Part shown: positions 63,848 through 64,000 of the stretch, piece after piece
Layout of the letters: each line of letters starts with the position of its first letter
Numbering within the stretch: position 1 is the stretch's first letter
Origin: an uncultured Rhodospirillaceae bacterium
GTDB lineage: Bacteria > Pseudomonadota > Alphaproteobacteria > Azospirillales > Azospirillaceae
Assembly (NCBI GenBank): GCA_937927415.1
Contig: CALBDS010000054.1
Location: forward strand, 1 to 64,000
DNA length: 64,000 bases
Reading direction: 5' to 3'
Notes under the pieces: generated by a model
Told to the model about the DNA's origin: nothing
Databases searched by the model: none
Seen by the model: the letters and a program-made list of their open reading frames with translations, nothing else
Position numbers and translations under genes: made by a program

Positions 63848-64000
63848 TCAGGCGGCCAGCTTGTCCAGTTCGCGCAGGATGCTGTCGCCCATCACGGTGG
63901 TGGAGCAGCGGGCCATGCCGGGGGCCATGATGTCGGCGGTGCGCATGCCGCCGGCCAGCACGTTCTGCACGGCCTTTTCGATCAGGGCGGCGTCGGTGTC
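63848..64000 (-). CDS. leuB: 3-isopropylmalate dehydrogenase, C-terminal part
   Basis: The last 50 codons of a gene that continues beyond the window. The sequence IEKAVQNVLAGGMRTADI and the closing MGDSILRELDKLAA match the C-terminus of LeuB, which oxidises and decarboxylates 3-isopropylmalate in leucine synthesis. Only the C-terminus is seen, so the identification rests on that match. Confidence 0.85.
   Translation of the reverse strand, partial: DTDAALIEKAVQNVLAGGMRTADIMAPGMARCSTTVMGDSILRELDKLAA

Overview
The window is high-GC DNA with densely packed, often 1-4 nt overlapping genes. It looks like an alphaproteobacterial chromosome, most likely a member of the Rhodospirillales (Azospirillum-like). 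The reasons are the rpmI-rplT-pheS-pheT order, the globin/PilZ chemoreceptor, the KGG-repeat protein, a DUF1289 protein and the CitE-like lyase. That placement is inferred from gene content, not from a database search. No transposase, integrase, CRISPR array or phage gene was seen.

Region 1 (0.4-2.7 kb): a soluble chemoreceptor joins an N-terminal haem-globin sensor, an MCP signalling hairpin, a PilZ domain and a C-terminal Cache-like domain. A tiny DUF1289 protein follows on the other strand.

Region 2 (2.8-25.2 kb): an almost complete type VI secretion system. One minus-strand block (tssB-tssC-hcp-tssE-tssF-tssG) supplies sheath, tube and baseplate. A second minus-strand block (coiled-coil membrane protein-tssJ-tssK-tssL-tssM-tssH) supplies the membrane complex and recycling ATPase. 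A divergent plus-strand block carries tssA, a Sel1-repeat lytic transglycosylase, a membrane protein, a J-domain protein and two small unknowns. VgrG, PAAR and the usual phosphorylation regulators are absent from the window.

Region 3 (25.2-43.8 kb): a surface and secretion region. It holds a roughly 2,170-residue repetitive adhesin-like protein with Ala-rich, EAGAK-type and PPV repeats, lectin-like modules and a calcium-binding tail. A TolC-ABC-HlyD type I secretion operon lies nearby, with a TAXI-type binding protein and a Gly-rich protein between. Downstream is a fusion of a periplasmic amino-acid-receptor-type domain, a beta-sandwich that recalls Cys-loop receptor ectodomains, and an MscS channel. 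A Pro/Ala-rich lipoprotein follows.

Region 4 (43.9-56.4 kb): mostly housekeeping. It includes an MFS permease, the ComM/YifB AAA protein, a single-domain response regulator, pheT, pheS, rplT, rpmI, a MarR regulator, two small proteins, tRNA-Leu(CAA), a secreted alpha/beta hydrolase, a CDF-like transporter and pdxY.

Region 5 (56.4-64 kb): a compact minus-strand operon of two paralogous short peptides flanking a PqqD-HPr-kinase fusion and a PF14907-type nucleotidyltransferase. This looks like an uncharacterised peptide-modification system and is one of the two most interesting loci. It is followed by an unknown protein, a CitE-like lyase, a KGG-repeat protein with a clear terminator, a sensor kinase/response regulator pair and the 3' end of leuB.
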